Positions 12,559 to 24,430 of a stretch of 64,000 nt of DNA are shown here, piece after piece. Position numbers and translations under genes: made by a program. Position 1 is the stretch's first letter; every line of letters begins with the position of its first letter. The stretch is from NCBI GenBank assembly GCA_029204225.1, contig CM055101.1, positions 63,886,671-63,950,670 on the forward strand, in the 5' to 3' direction. The DNA is from Diphasiastrum complanatum (taxonomy: Eukaryota > Streptophyta > Lycopodiopsida > Lycopodiales > Lycopodiaceae). The notes under the pieces were generated by a model that saw only the letters and a list, made by a program, of their open reading frames with translations, searched no databases and was not told the DNA's origin.

Positions 12559-12816
12559 ATAATATAATAATATATTTATTATTTAATATTTTTTTAAACC
12601 TAATTGTCCCTCCCCCTCACTTCGTCTCTCTCCTTGCTCATCGCGGCCCCCCACGCTGTCCGTGCCCTCCTTGCCTTTATATTGTCTTTGCGTTTGATCT
12701 ATTGCCTTCCACCCCTGCTATTGGTGCTAACGCCGTTGCTATAGTTTTTCCAGCTTTCTGCCTCCTATCGCATTCACGATCATCTCTGCCTTTTTTCCCC
12801 AGTTCCTTCTATTGAA
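12559..12816 (+). promoter_or_regulatory. AT-rich promoter-like stretch and pyrimidine-rich leader of the hAT gene
   Basis: 12559-12597 is almost only A and T and includes TATATTTATTATTT. From about 12600 to 12816 the plus strand is strongly C/T-rich, as in many plant 5' leaders, and runs to the ATG at 12817. No other support. Confidence 0.3.
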
Positions 12817-15800
12817 ATGGTGCAATCCAACCTTGCCGAGCTGTAGGACGAGGTGGACGTTGTCGAGAAGTCCAACAAGACCGTTGCAAAGGTCGTGCGC
12901 TGCCGATATTGCCTGGTCGAGTTTGTTGCCACCCTCACCCGCCTTAAAGGCCACCTGCTTGGTGCACGCGCCAAAAATGGCGGCACCATGAATGCTGCCC
13001 CTTGTGGCAGCATGTCCATCCCCGTCAGGCAGCGACTTCTGGACAGCTACGGGCCACGTCTTGTGGCGGGGGAGAATACCATTTCGGAGGGTGTTCTCCG
13101 GTTTTGCACCGCTCCTTACGTGGTTGACTCCGAGTTGTTGCCTGCTTGGCTGGCACGCACAAGGAGTGGAAGTGCATCCTCGTCTCGTACCACTGCCCCT
13201 CATCCCCCTCAGACAGTTCCGCCACACGCACCCCCATTTGCACCCATTCCGATGGAACCCGTTCCCTCGCGTCCGCCAATTGCCACTACGGTTCCACCGC
13301 CACCTCCTGTTGCTCGCACGCCCCCAGTTTACGATTTCCTCATGGACTCTTCGCCACCCGAGCAGGCCCAGGATGAGGGTGATGAGGCCTTTGAGGATGT
13401 TGAGGAGATCGCTTCCTCCCTCCCTTTCCATCCGGATGACGTCCCTAGCGAGGAATTTTCGTATCCCATGCCAGATGTTGCCCCTCCACTGCATCCCACT
13501 TATGCTGCTACACCCATCCCTGCCAGTGCATCCCATTCTCCCCATTCCACATCTACAGGCGATGCATCCACTAGTGCCCAGCTTGTCGCGTCATCATCCA
13601 TTCACGTCACAGTTGGTGCACCATGCTGGACGTCCACTACCCGTTGCCCAACAGGGAGAGCTCTTAGGCAGCAGACCATTCGCGGCGCCCATCAGCCGCA
13701 CATGGACAGAGAGGCCACACAGGCCGTGTCCAGTTTGATTTATGAGCTGAACCTTCCATTTGCCATCATCGACTAGATAGGGTCGAGTCCTTGTCTAGAG
13801 AGATGGAGCCTTTGCGCCGCCACTGGGCTACATACGGTTGTAGCATCATGTCCGATGGCTGGACTGATGTCAGGAGGAGGCTGATCCTCAACATCTTGGT
13901 CTCCAGCTGCATGGGCACACAGTTTTTGAGGGCAGTGGATTGCAGCAGGGGGGAGTCATATTTGCAGAGTTCATGTTTGATGTCATCAGGTCTTCCATCC
14001 TGTCCATGGGACCCCAGCATTTCGTTACGGTGGTGACGGACAATGCCACCAACTGCGTTCAGATGGGTGTCTTGCTAGAGGCCGAGTTCCCTCACATCGT
14101 TCATACCCCCTGGACCTTCGACATGGGTGCACTTCCCTGGGTTAGAGCCATCGTCCGTGAGGCCCTCTTCTTGGTGACTTTTGTCACCAGGAAGAGGCGT
14201 GTTCTTGCCATGTTCCGGGTGTTCAGCCATTTGGACCTCCGGAAGCCAGCCCCCACACACTTTGCATTCGACTTGGTGGTCATCGACCATTTGATCAGGT
14301 GCAGGGCACAGCTTCTACAGATGGTTCCCAGTGATCTTTGGCGTGCCAGTACGTTTCAGCACACAGAGGATGGGGAGCACTTTTCTTCCATCATGAGGGG
14401 AGACCAGTTCTGGAGGGATGCGCAGACATTGTCAGGACTCCTTCGACCACTCTACATTGTGCTCCACATGGCTGACAGCGAGGGGTCCACGCTTGAACTG
14501 GTGTGTGAGCTCATGGATTGGATTGGACAGTTCCTGCAGCTGCCCATCTTGCAGTCAGAATGGTAAGCAGTATAGCAATGTAATTGCACCTTAACTTTTT
14601 TTCAGTGATTGCTAGTTTGTTTTCTTGTTGAAGTTACGTTTTTCTGTATTTCGCTTCGATGTCGTTGTACTTTCTCCAACCCCATGCCTCTCACGTGCAG
14701 GATGGCCGAGCTGAAGTACATCTGGGAGACGCGGTGGAACTACTTTCATAGGAGTATCCACACACATCCTGGAGGAGCTAGCTGCATTTCGTTTCGGTAT
14801 GGGCACGATCGGTCACCCGGCTGCTCAGGATCCAGAGAGGAGGCAGCACTCCATTACCTGGTGGACCATTTTCAGTAGCACCTATCCCTCCATACAACGT
14901 CTTGCACTGCGGGTCCTTTCACAGGTATGCAGTTTTATTTCATCCTCCCTTAGTGCGTTTGCTTGACATTCCACCCGTCGTGCAGATGTGCTAAACCATT
15001 TCATTGCACGTACCACAGGATTGTGCTGCCTCCGTGTGTGAGCGCAATTGGAGCACATGGGCCCTCATTCACACGAGGAGAAGAAACAGGCTGTCAGTGA
15101 GTCAGCTAGAGCGGTTGGTGTTATGTATCACCAATGCACGTCTCGCCAGGAGACTACCGACCATTACGAGCACATTGCAGGTGATAGGCTATTCTCCCAT
15201 ATCATGCTGGTTGACGTCTCACTAATACGTTGGTTTCATTTCCTCTTCAAGTTGTTTCTCTGACATGCTCAATTTTAACCTTGCAGACGAAGATATCTGA
15301 TTTGGAGCGCCAGGTTGACTTGCCTACGGACAACACCCATCCCATGCCTGCAGATGACTTGGGCACACAGTTGATGGTAGAGAGAGAGAGGGAGCTTGCC
15401 GAGATGAGAGAGAGAGAGAGAGCTTGGGCTTGATCACCAAGAGTCTCCATTGTATGAGGCAGATGAGCCAGTGTCAGAGGATGAGCCCATTCGGATTTTG
15501 TTCGCCAGATCAGAATGGGAGGAGGCAGATGATACAGGTGTTGGGCACACGCCACGGGCAGGGGTCACAAGTGCATCACTTGGTAGAGGTGGGTCACATG
15601 GCACAGGTTATACCGGGAGACAGGCAAGGCACACAGGGGGGGACAGTGGCATACCTACTTATGTCGATATGATGGAGGAGGCTCTTGATAGAGGGCAGAG
15701 TGATTTACATGCCGGTCCTGCAACTGCTTGGATGCGTGCCGTACAGAGTCATGGGCGTTACTTCGACAACACACTAGAGGAGACACCAGATGACTTCGAT

Positions 15801-16406
15801 TGTACCGATTGGGAGGCCATGCAGGGTCCACATGGTGCACAGGATGAGACATGGGATGAGGCATGAGTTGATTCAGAGGATGGTGCACATGATGAGTCCC
15901 AGAGCCCAGAGCATTTGTATTCGGATGCCCAGCGTGACGACTTGATTGCCACGTTGGATTCAGAGGCCCAGCAGATGCCGAGTGTCAGGGCACCCCCATC
16001 ATCTCTTTCCAGCATGTCCTACACAGAATCTCAGCCAGAGCAGCTACATGGGGTGCCTGCAGCTCCTCCTGTTCCTTAGAGGGTTTATATGCACCGCACA
16101 ACACCTCCAGTGCCACCGATGCCATTGAGGCCTGCAGCCCCTCCATCGCCATCCACTTCTGCAGCACCAGGTTTCCATGGTAGGCCACCATCTGTGCCCA
16201 GGTTTTCTCTTGCAGCGCCCACATCCACAGTGGCTCCTCCAGTGGCAGCACCCACTTCACATCCTCCTCCTTTGGCAGCACCCAGGATGTACCAGTACCG
16301 GCCACCACAGCGCCCCTTTCAGTACATATCGCCGCTGTACTTGCCTCCTGTAGGGACGACCCCTCCACAGCCAGTTCCTCCACCTGTAGCAGCCCCACGG
16401 GCATGA
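12817..16406 (+). mobile_element. hAT-superfamily transposase gene, decayed, with proline-rich tail
   Basis: The ATG at 12817 opens MVQSNLAEL, a TAG at 12844-12846, then a BED zinc finger (VVRCRYCLVEFVATLTRLKG, then H) and a Pro-rich linker. The DUF659-like core follows (YGCSIMSDGWTDVRRR; VVTDNATNCVQMG) at 13790-14200. The hAT dimerisation domain (CERNWSTWALIH, RRRNRLSVSQLE) spans 15020-15180. Three introns have clean GT-AG ends: 14563-14700, 14935-15018 and 15181-15286. After the domain comes an Arg/Glu-rich stretch, an acidic region and a long Pro-rich tail ending PPVAAPRA. Breaks: in-frame stops at 12844, 13774, 15864 and 16077, a missing segment plus frame change near 13775, another frame change at a six-G run near 13950, and one in the 14703-14860 exon. 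The TAG stops read as CAG-to-TAG and the 15864 TGA as CGA-to-TGA, fitting 5-methylcytosine deamination. The gene is far richer in GC than its flanks. No terminal inverted repeats or 8-bp target duplication were found. A transposase is much likelier than a domesticated host gene, given the breaks. Confidence 0.85.
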
Positions 16407-17438
16407 TGCTAAATATGCACTCGAAAATGCAAAATTCTCGCTATAAAACTCTGGTGACAAACTTATAAAACAGATCACGAACGATTCGCGACACTCGAAT
16501 TATTTCTGTTCGGGTTGGATCATGCAGGCACAGTAACACAACCAAATGGAACGAGACGAATTCTAAACGAAAATGAAACGAAGCGAAGGAGTTCACGACA
16601 AGATCAATCAAGCAATCAAGCTTTGTAACGAGACGAGACGAGACGAAACGAAACGAAACGGACAAAACGAAACGAAACGTAGATGAGCTCTGTAATTGAT
16701 TTACCCTTATAGCTAAGTGATCGCGAAGCAAAGCACGAAGCGAAAGGATTTGCGAACGAAATCAATTCGTCAGGAATTCAGATGTGATCGCTGGTCACTG
16801 CCGGCTGTATCACTCCTACAATCCTCCAGAGAGTGGTCAAACACTGCTGATCTACGTTAACAAATTAATGTAGCATTCAACAAGGTCAAACCAAGGTGCG
16901 GAATTAAATGAACAAGTTAATCAGACACACAAATAGCAGCAGACTGATTTACATTCAAGATCATACTATCATACAGATTAATAATGTGCATTACAGCTAC
17001 AAAATCATCTATTGATTTTTCTGATTCTTCAAGCACTGCATGCAGATCCACGCAGTGCGTTGGCGTGACAGAAATATTGTTCTCTCACGAATTCGTGTCT
17101 CACTTACTAGCGGACTTGTGGATCTACAGATCCTATGCAGAATTGTCTCGCATGCAGGTGGACTCGTATTCTGTATTTTTGTTTTCTTGGTTCTTGTCTT
17201 GCTTACTAGCATTAGACATTACTCTATTATGCATCAAACAAAAAGTATATAGTTGCGTTGTGTAACTTCTAGATTAGAGCGAATAAACATCTACAACTAA
17301 TCACGAGTTACAAGAGTGGCAGATTAGCCACGATCTAGAACACTCCTGCTGATGTCATGATATCAGATCAGATATCTGTACCCCATGGTACTTGGCTGAT
17401 CTTCTTGGCTGTTTGTGGAGCACGACTGATTTTGCGTT
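16407..17438. other. Spacer with degenerate pentanucleotide repeats
   Basis: 16627-16680 is a run of ACGAG and ACGAA units, and 17438-17460 a short run of GTCGT units, with many scattered CGAACGA/TTCGC words between. No gene or LTR boundary could be fixed. The word content resembles 27092-27779, which may be an LTR, but no alignable block was found by eye. Confidence 0.4.
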
Positions 17439-18026
17439 TTGTCGTGTCGTGTCGTGTCGCCTTTTGTCTACGGTTCAAAATTGAAAGCTAGCAAAGCTTT
17501 GGCATTAGAAACAAAATGTTTCTTCAGGGCACACATTCCATGGGCTCATCCTCCTCTCTCAGCTGCACAGGGATACCCCTCTTTGGCTTCCCTATCCCAG
17601 CTGGCCTCAGCTTGGGCCCAAGCTAGCCAGCCAGGTGATTTGCATGGGGGTGATGAGGCATTGATAGCTCCCCTAGTGCACAAGAGACCAGGAAGGCCCA
17701 AGGGTGCACCGAACAAGAAAGGCAAAGCACAGAAACAACCAGGGAAGAGAGGACGACCTCGCAGGGCTCCAGGTACAGCTAGAGGTGCACTATCACAGCC
17801 AGCTGGAGCAGGTCTAGTTGGTTTGGCTTGCTTGGGGGCTGATGCAAAGGCAGATTGGGAGGATGTGGATGACGAGTCCTCTTCCTCGGATACACAGCCC
17901 ATGCCAGTTCCAGACAGGCTGGATAGAAATAATGTGCAGAAGGTAAACTGGGATTTGCACCCAACTAGGTTATGCAGCCACTTGCTCAATAACCCTCAGC
18001 TTTTGGATTTGAAGCTATCCCCCTGA
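17439..18026 (+). CDS. ORF with two AT-hooks, possible exon or captured gene fragment
   Basis: A 195-codon GC-rich ORF. Two AT-hook cores (HKRPGRPKGAPNKKG, about residues 84-98, and GKRGRPRRAPG, about 105-115) lie in a basic Ala/Gly/Pro-rich middle. They precede an acidic serine patch (DVDDESSSSD) and the C-terminal LCSHLLNNPQLL. AT-hooks bind the minor groove of AT-rich DNA and are common in chromatin proteins (family knowledge). A good acceptor, GTTTCTTCAG, ends at about 17528, so codons before it may be non-coding; a possible donor (GAAG/gtaaac) lies near 17944. The first 45 bases upstream of that acceptor match 5229-5275, inside a copia relic, so the left part may be transposon-derived. 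No neighbouring exon is assured. Confidence 0.4.
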   Translation: MSCRVVSPFVYGSKLKASKALALETKCFFRAHIPWAHPPLSAAQGYPSLASLSQLASAWAQASQPGDLHGGDEALIAPLVHKRPGRPKGAPNKKGKAQKQPGKRGRPRRAPGTARGALSQPAGAGLVGLACLGADAKADWEDVDDESSSSDTQPMPVPDRLDRNNVQKVNWDLHPTRLCSHLLNNPQLLDLKLSP

Positions 18027-18323
18027 ATGGCTGTCCTAGCCCTTGTCGAAGATCCAATCAGCACTTGCACTGAGTCCCCACTAGAGAAATCGCCCTCCTA
18101 CAGCCCTGGCTGGTTCAAACAAGTGCTGAAAATTCTGTCCCAAAATAGAAAATTTTTGGGTCAAAATACTCCCCTTGCCAACTGTAGTTCAACGGTCCAA
18201 GTAGCATAGAACTCCGATGCTCCTACAGAGAGAGCACTCAAATTTCAGGTTGGCTGATCCTGAACTTTTCTGAAAACTGATCTTAAATCTGGTCCTAGCT
18301 TTCCCACATCACAGGTACCACAA

Positions 18324-18700
18324 CCTGCTTTGATACCATGTTGAAATCCAAGGCCTAGCTATGGAGTATCTTAACAACATAGAAAGCACACTATGAAAGC
18401 TTAAAAAGACCAGCTATGGAGTAGAAGACAAAAGCAAGAGAGAGAGAACTCGAAACTCATTCCAACATAATGATTATTCAAAGAGTAGGAGGGAGTGGAA
18501 ACCCCTCAAGGCCTATGAGGTCTAGAGGAGCCACAAATAGCATGGAACATAGAGGTGGTGTCTTTCCTATTCTAGCTCTAGACCCACATGGGTCTTTACC
18601 TTACTTGTCATTACTTGTATAATGTACATTGATATTTACCCCCATATCTTATGCACAACTTACAAGTTACAAGTATACAAGTCAAAAGGGGCAAAATAGG
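18324..18700 (-). mobile_element. LTR/primer-binding-site junction of a reverse-strand LTR element
   Basis: On the reverse strand TGGTATCAAAGCAGG (18324-18338) is a near match to the initiator tRNA-Met primer site of copia and many other plant LTR elements. It is preceded by an LTR end reading GGATTTCAACA at 18339-18349. The LTR would extend to higher coordinates, but its outer end was not found; 18700 is only a nominal limit. No coding region of the element is recognisable on the reverse strand to the left. Confidence 0.45.
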
Positions 18701-20162
18701 CATTATATTTCAATAGGTCCCTGCTGTCTTTTTGAGCCATTTTTTTACAAAATCTTTAATACACATTCTGCCCCAGAACGTTCTGGAATATACTGTACAT
18801 TTTTACCCATTTTGGTCGGAACGGGATTCTGAGCTTCCAGGTACCAAAACTCCAATATGAAAGTAATAAAGTATATACCTCAGCACCCAGCAGAAGATCC
18901 AATAGTGCAATAATATCTGGAAAATTTTCAAAACTCATGCAGAGATGAAACTGTGACAAATTGGACATCTACGCCCCTACTTTATAAAGAGAAGAATTTC
19001 AATAGAATCCTAGAATCTTCAGCAAGCAGATCCAAAGTTCTGCCAGATTGAAAATTATTTGATGCTTTTGCAATTTGGACTTAGGAACTTGGATCGAGTG
19101 TTCTTCCCTTTGGTGATCCGGATCTCTGAAAAGTAGAGGCACTGATATCTAACAACCTCTAGGATCTGCAAATAAATGCTAGAGATTGCAGTGGCCTCTA
19201 TATCCTTCCTCCTCTATATTCTGGAATGATGAATTGAAAAAACGAAAAGACTTACCTGTGCCCAGAACGCATATAAAAAGACCTATGCAAAACTAGTAGC
19301 AAGGTACATTGTCAATCTTTAACTAAATTATGAAGACATTCAAGATTGAACTGGTTTGCAGGCTCTCCTACAAAGGTATACTACCACAAAATTCTCCTTG
19401 GAAGCTCTCATTCTCTAAATCATCTGCTACCAAAGCAATTGGAGATAATGCCTATTTGTAGTTGTTGGGGTCCCCTTAGGGTTGGGGTAAAAGGGACCTT
19501 CCCTCTATGCAACCTACCAAACATTCAGGGCCTTACTGACATATTGGGTCCCTGCCAAATGTCGGAATGCGACCAAATGTCTTACAAATGGATCCAAAGT
19601 AATTTGCTACCTTGGGGTTTTGGTGAATTAACAAGTCCCCACAACTACAATAGAGCATTATTATGAGCCCTGATTATGGGTCCGTAACTTTGGAGGGCTG
19701 GTTGAGAAAATGAAAGAGGCGTTCATTGTCTGTCCTTATGTTTGTGGTGCTAGAGCTCTTACTCCATTTTATTTTTGGTTTTAGATTCATTCTTCTGATG
19801 CTATCATAAGCCTTGGTTAGTTTGAGAACAGCTATTATTTCAAGCCTTTTGACTCTTTTTTATGGTACGGTGGTAGCTTGTAGCTCCTGCTTAATCCTCA
19901 TGTACCTTGAGTTGAGATTGAAACTGTCTACTTGCTGAGGTGGTGCCCAGTTTGCGGATGTAGTTCATGTTTCCTGCCCCATATCCAAAACAAGTTGCTT
20001 ATTTTTAAGTGATGGATGCTAGGTTTATTTGTTCTTACTTTATTATGAGACATGATGGAATCATATTTCTTTTGCACTTACTCTTGTTTGATTTCCTCTC
20101 TCGTTTCTTTAACAAGTTTTTCTTCTGTACTTTTGCTATACAAGGCTTGTAAGTTCTCTTTG
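18700..20162. other. No gene seen
   Basis: Spacer, possibly the rest of the LTR from 18339. Only short ORFs and no recognised motif. Confidence 0.4.
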
Positions 20163-20645
20163 AGTTTAGACATTGAAGAGAGAATATTTTTGTTGCTAAA
20201 TCATTACCTGCTTCAATCTCCAGAGGTATCTATATGGAAACAGATCAATGCGACATATAAGATATTTTAACAGCCTGCGCTTAAGATTGTGAGCCTATGG
20301 AAAATTGTCAGGATGGTAGAATGATTTATACAGTCTTTCTGTCAGGAACACATTCCCATTATTTTTGCTTCTGCTTAGAGCTTGATGATTAAAAGGCTGA
20401 TGGAGTTTAGACATTGAAGAGAGAATATTTTTGTTGCTAAATCATTACCTGCTTCAATCTCCAGAACTACATATATGGAAACAGATCAACCCAACATATT
20501 AGATATTTAAATAGCCTGCACTTAAGATTGTGAGCCTATGGAAATTGTCAGCATGATAGAATGATTTATGCAGTCTTTTTATCAAAAAAACATTTGTATT
20601 ATTTTTGCTTCTGCTTAGAGCTTGATGAGTAAAGAGCATGCATGG
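20163..20645. repeat. Tandem duplication, unit about 241 bp
   Basis: The block beginning agtttagacattgaagagag starts at 20163 and again at 20404 and stays alignable for its whole length, through atcattacctgcttcaatct, cttaagattgtgagcctatg and tttttgcttctgcttagagc. Copies differ at roughly one base in ten. No terminal repeats were seen. Confidence 0.85.
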
Positions 20646-20755
20646 CAGGAGGCTGATGGAGCTGGAAAAAACCGAGAGGCTAATTCATCTGAAGTGCGGG
20701 ATGGAGGTACAGATCGTTAAGAAGTTTGGTGAGCTATGCCAAACAAAGTCGATCA

Positions 20756-20772
20756 CCCCCCCCCCCCCCCCC
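20756..20772 (+). repeat. (C)17 homopolymer
   Basis: An uninterrupted run of 17 C. Runs like this are prone to length error in sequencing and assembly. Confidence 0.9.
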
Positions 20773-21253
20773 TGCTTATGATGAGAGCTGATAGCAAGCT
20801 TCCTTTCTGGATGAATACTTTTCTCCGAAAATCTTTTATATGCCACATGATACATTATCTCCACAAAGGAAAAGTGGGCTGGTTTTGTCATCTGAGGAAG
20901 TTGGAGTGTGCCTAAAGTACTGTTCTGAGTTTTTCAACATTGCAGAGCAGTCCAAGACAGACAATATAAATCTTAAAATTCAACATGTTTATCATATCTA
21001 ACTTTGTTCACTTTAGAGAGCATGACCTCCCCATGTTGTATGACAAGGGATGTCAAATTCTTCAAATAAGTCATTAGGGTTAGGTCTTTCATGTTATCTC
21101 GTAACTACAACGCATTTCCAGTTTCATTTGTAGAGTATTATGTTGGAGTGCTTTTACTATTGAAGGTTCTCTTATTTCAGCCCTACTATATTACTTTTCA
21201 GCCATTGAAATTCATTTGATTTTTTTCTAGAATCCATACTGCTTTTCCACACC

Positions 21254-21760
21254 TTAAAGAGCTATGCTCAAATCTAAGACATAGGTCGCAAAATGTTGGA
21301 ACTTTGTCAAAGTGAATAGGTTGTTTATGATACATTGTCCCATCATATATAAGAAACTAGGGACTACTTCTGCTAGCTTCCACATAATGGTTGCCTTAAC
21401 GTGAGATTCCAAGTCAACCAAGATGTCCAATACTTGCCCCAGATTAGAGAGAAGGTGAGAAAACAGACATATAAATCTGGCAGGGAAGTAAGCCAATGAA
21501 ATTTTCGCAAGAGTGAAATTAGATTCAACATTGAGCATAGAGAAACTTTTGTTGAATTTGAGAGCCGATATACAAGTTTTCAATAGGTAGAATGGAAAAG
21601 CTATAATAAACAAAATCAACATTAGTGCTAGAACCAAAATGGAACATAAATACATTATCTCCATATTTTGAAATTGCCTGACTCTTGGTGTAATGTTTTG
21701 ATAAATGATATACTTAAGCATTTGGAAATCAGGTCTACCTTTGTGCAATAATTGAACCAC
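21254..21760 (-). CDS. Unclassified 168-codon ORF, weak
   Basis: Open for 168 codons with a strongly hydrophobic stretch (MYLCSILVLALMLILFIIAF, about residues 36-55) that could be a membrane helix. The rest is Leu/Phe/Ile-rich, as expected from AT-rich DNA. No family recognised, no promoter or splice context. Its length is only a little above what chance would give in 64 kb of AT-rich sequence, so it may well be spurious. Confidence 0.15.
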   Translation of the reverse strand: MVQLLHKGRPDFQMLKYIIYQNITPRVRQFQNMEIMYLCSILVLALMLILFIIAFPFYLLKTCISALKFNKSFSMLNVESNFTLAKISLAYFPARFICLFSHLLSNLGQVLDILVDLESHVKATIMWKLAEVVPSFLYMMGQCIINNLFTLTKFQHFATYVLDLSIAL

Positions 21761-22239
21761 TAATGTCTCCTACAAAAGATTTTGTACTTTTTCCATAGAT
21801 AATAGTTCAAGAACATAGATATATTTTAAGTTTACAAATGATCTTCTTCTTCTGAAACTTTTTCTTTTTTGAGGTTCATCCATTTCTCCTCTAGAAATGA
21901 ATTTGCATTCTCAAAAATGATACACTTATTTGTTGATTTTAGAATTCTGGAGTGGTTGGAAATATCAAAGCTGAAATATGGTAGAGGTAAAACACCCTCA
22001 TATATAAAGGAATATTATTTGGGTGATTAAGGAATATAGGTGCAGAGTCTATAATATTCCTTGCACGGTTCTTATATATAAAAGCTGAAAATGATGTTTT
22101 TCTAAGTACCTCTTGAGGGTCCTTTATTTTGCTAGGATTAAAACTTCAGTAGTGATAAATAGAGTCACTGATGTGATAAGGAGGCCATTAATTACTCAAA
22201 CTAGAGGTTCGGGTTGGTTGTACAGTTGCACAAAGGATG

Positions 22240-22740
22240 AGGTTGAATGCACACTAGCAAGAAAATTAGAGGACTTTTTGTCCAAGCAATGTCAATAAAG
22301 ATTGTAACTCGAGAATTTATTCAGTTGAATGAGACTGATCCATTAAAATGTATAGGGTAGTAAGCAGTGACTGCTAAAGATAGAAGCAATGACAATGAAT
22401 AGCCCAAGAACTTCTCGAGTTGAATGAGCTTTCACACTAATTCAACCCGTTTTAGCACCCCATGCACTGAGGTTGACAACACACTAGCAAAGATATTAGA
22501 AGACATTTTCCTGACGCAATGTCGATAAAATTTGTAACTTAAAAATTTCTTGATTTGAATAATTCTCCAAGAAAAGTGAAAGGGAGTGTTAACAACAGAA
22601 ATAATGATAATGAAATATATAACTCGAGAACTTCTTGAGCTGAATGAACTTTCACATTGATTCAACTTGTTTTAGCCTATTGTCCACCCGATGGGCTGAA
22701 ATTGACTGCACACTTGCAAGACAATAAGAAATTTTTTAAA
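22240..22740. repeat. Diverged tandem repeat, period about 225-235 bp, just over two copies
   Basis: The series tgcacactagcaagaaaatta, acacactagcaaagatatta and tgcacacttgcaagacaataa occurs near 22245, 22480 and 22708. Between them a second shared block, gttgaatgagctttcaca/gctgaatgaactttcaca followed by attcaac, occurs at about 22422 and 22638. Spacing is constant enough to call an old local tandem array. Confidence 0.65.
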
Positions 22741-24430
22741 TTGGAGTCTAAATAGCCCTTGGAGGCACGTCTCCCTTTGCAATTTTCAAACGGGCCACTT
22801 CAAATGCTAATGCATTTTTATTTGAAACCTTGAAAGCTAGAGGAAAGTTTTACATTCCCTTTTGTGAAGGCAATATTTTCCACTCAATGAACTTATAATT
22901 TTATTGACGTTAGAACATAGAATAGTTTGGGAATCTTGTAGACTCCTCCTTGATCACCATGTTCTCTTTCACCACATAGCTCTTAGCTTCAGATTTTTCA
23001 TCCTTTGTTGCTAGGTTTTGAATGATTATAAACAACCTTTAAGCCTGAACAGTAATGTATTCTTGCATTAAATTGTCATAAAATAAAATGTATTTGCATG
23101 CTAACACATCGGTGACACTATCACTTCGCTTTGCCTGCAATGTCCTTGGTAGTAATCGGTTTGCTATTAGGTTCTAGTATGTAAGCAATCTCTTACAACA
23201 GGCAGGAATGGATAAATCCCATTTCTTGTACCACAACATATGAAATCAACTAGGTTGGTGTTTCTAAAGAAGGCAAATTGCAGATATCATCACCAAGATG
23301 GAAACATAAAGTAGACACCTCATAATGTCACCCTGAGGTGAAATTCTCATAACGTGGGTCGATATTGAACATATGGGCAAGCAAGAATGCATCAAGCATA
23401 AAGCTTTTCATAGATCGTAGACACTTTCTTTCTTCCATTATTTTGACATTCCCATTGTTTGCTTCTAACTTAGTTTCATTTCTAGCCGAGGTTGCTTTCA
23501 CTTTAAAGGAGTCCCTTCAACAAATTCCCATATCATATCCATCAAATCATTGGTCCAACAAAGTTTGAAAGCCCACAAATCACATTAAAGAGTGAACAAT
23601 CAACAATTCAAATCACGTTCTTCATTGGTGATAGCCATTTACAACTTGTAAAACATAAATGGCACTTTAAGACACCTTTGAGCCATTTCATTTCTACCTA
23701 TTCATTTTTGTATGAATGCATAATGAATGTGTGCTTTATCCTAGAAGCATGACTATCAAAAACAACAATTTAGCTCTGCATAGAGAGAAACAACACATTA
23801 GAGAAATTTTCGATTCGAAAAGGGCCTTATAAGAAAGCATGCCTTAGTAAGAGAATGTCAGAGAGAGAATTACAAGATAACAGGAATTTTTAGTTTCCAG
23901 TGCTGCCCACTGTCTAACTTATGTGGTTGGCTCATTTTTTGGAGTATATTAACAATGTGCATGAAACAAAGCACGAAGCCAAGAAACAAAGCACGCGCCA
24001 CAAGCGGGAGAAAATTTCAAATTTTCATGTGTAAAGGAATACACAACTCCTAAAACCCATGATCAATATTTGTAGACCGAAGTTTTACATAAATAGAACC
24101 TCTAGTCCTTCAGATTTCTCCAGTCATGTGTCACACTAATTTGCATTTCACCTTCTCGAATACTTGTGAGTCTTCCTGAGAATGACTTTGAAGAGCTTTG
24201 CAAAGGATTCAGTTTTAGCAATGTGGGCTCATTTTGTAGCTTTTTATTGATGCTATATGTTTTGTTCTTGTAGGTGTTGATTGCTTTTCACAGAGTTTAG
24301 GTTTATTGTTATTCTAGTCCCTTTAGATAAATAGATGATATTGTTGTAGATAATGTAGTTGATGTTTCGAGCTTTTTGGTTGAGTAAGATGTTCCCTCTG
24401 AAATTGAAAGTGATAATTGTATCTTTTACT
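22741..24430. other. No gene seen
   Basis: AT-rich spacer with short ORFs only and no recognised domain or repeat. Confidence 0.45.

Noticed and set aside
12992-13738. Overlapping 248-codon frame and the minus-strand 268-codon frame over the first hAT exon
   Set aside because: Shadows of the GC-rich proline-coding BED exon; only the frame with the zinc finger has family support.
12559-16500. Defining the full hAT element from terminal inverted repeats
   Set aside because: No CAGGG/TAGGG-type ends with an 8-bp duplication could be found by eye on either side.
18339-20937. Reading 18339-20937 as one 2.6-kb LTR because TTTTTCAACA near 20937 mirrors TGTTGAAA at 18339
   Set aside because: Only a short match, no target duplication and no second LTR; the tandem duplication inside makes it unconvincing.
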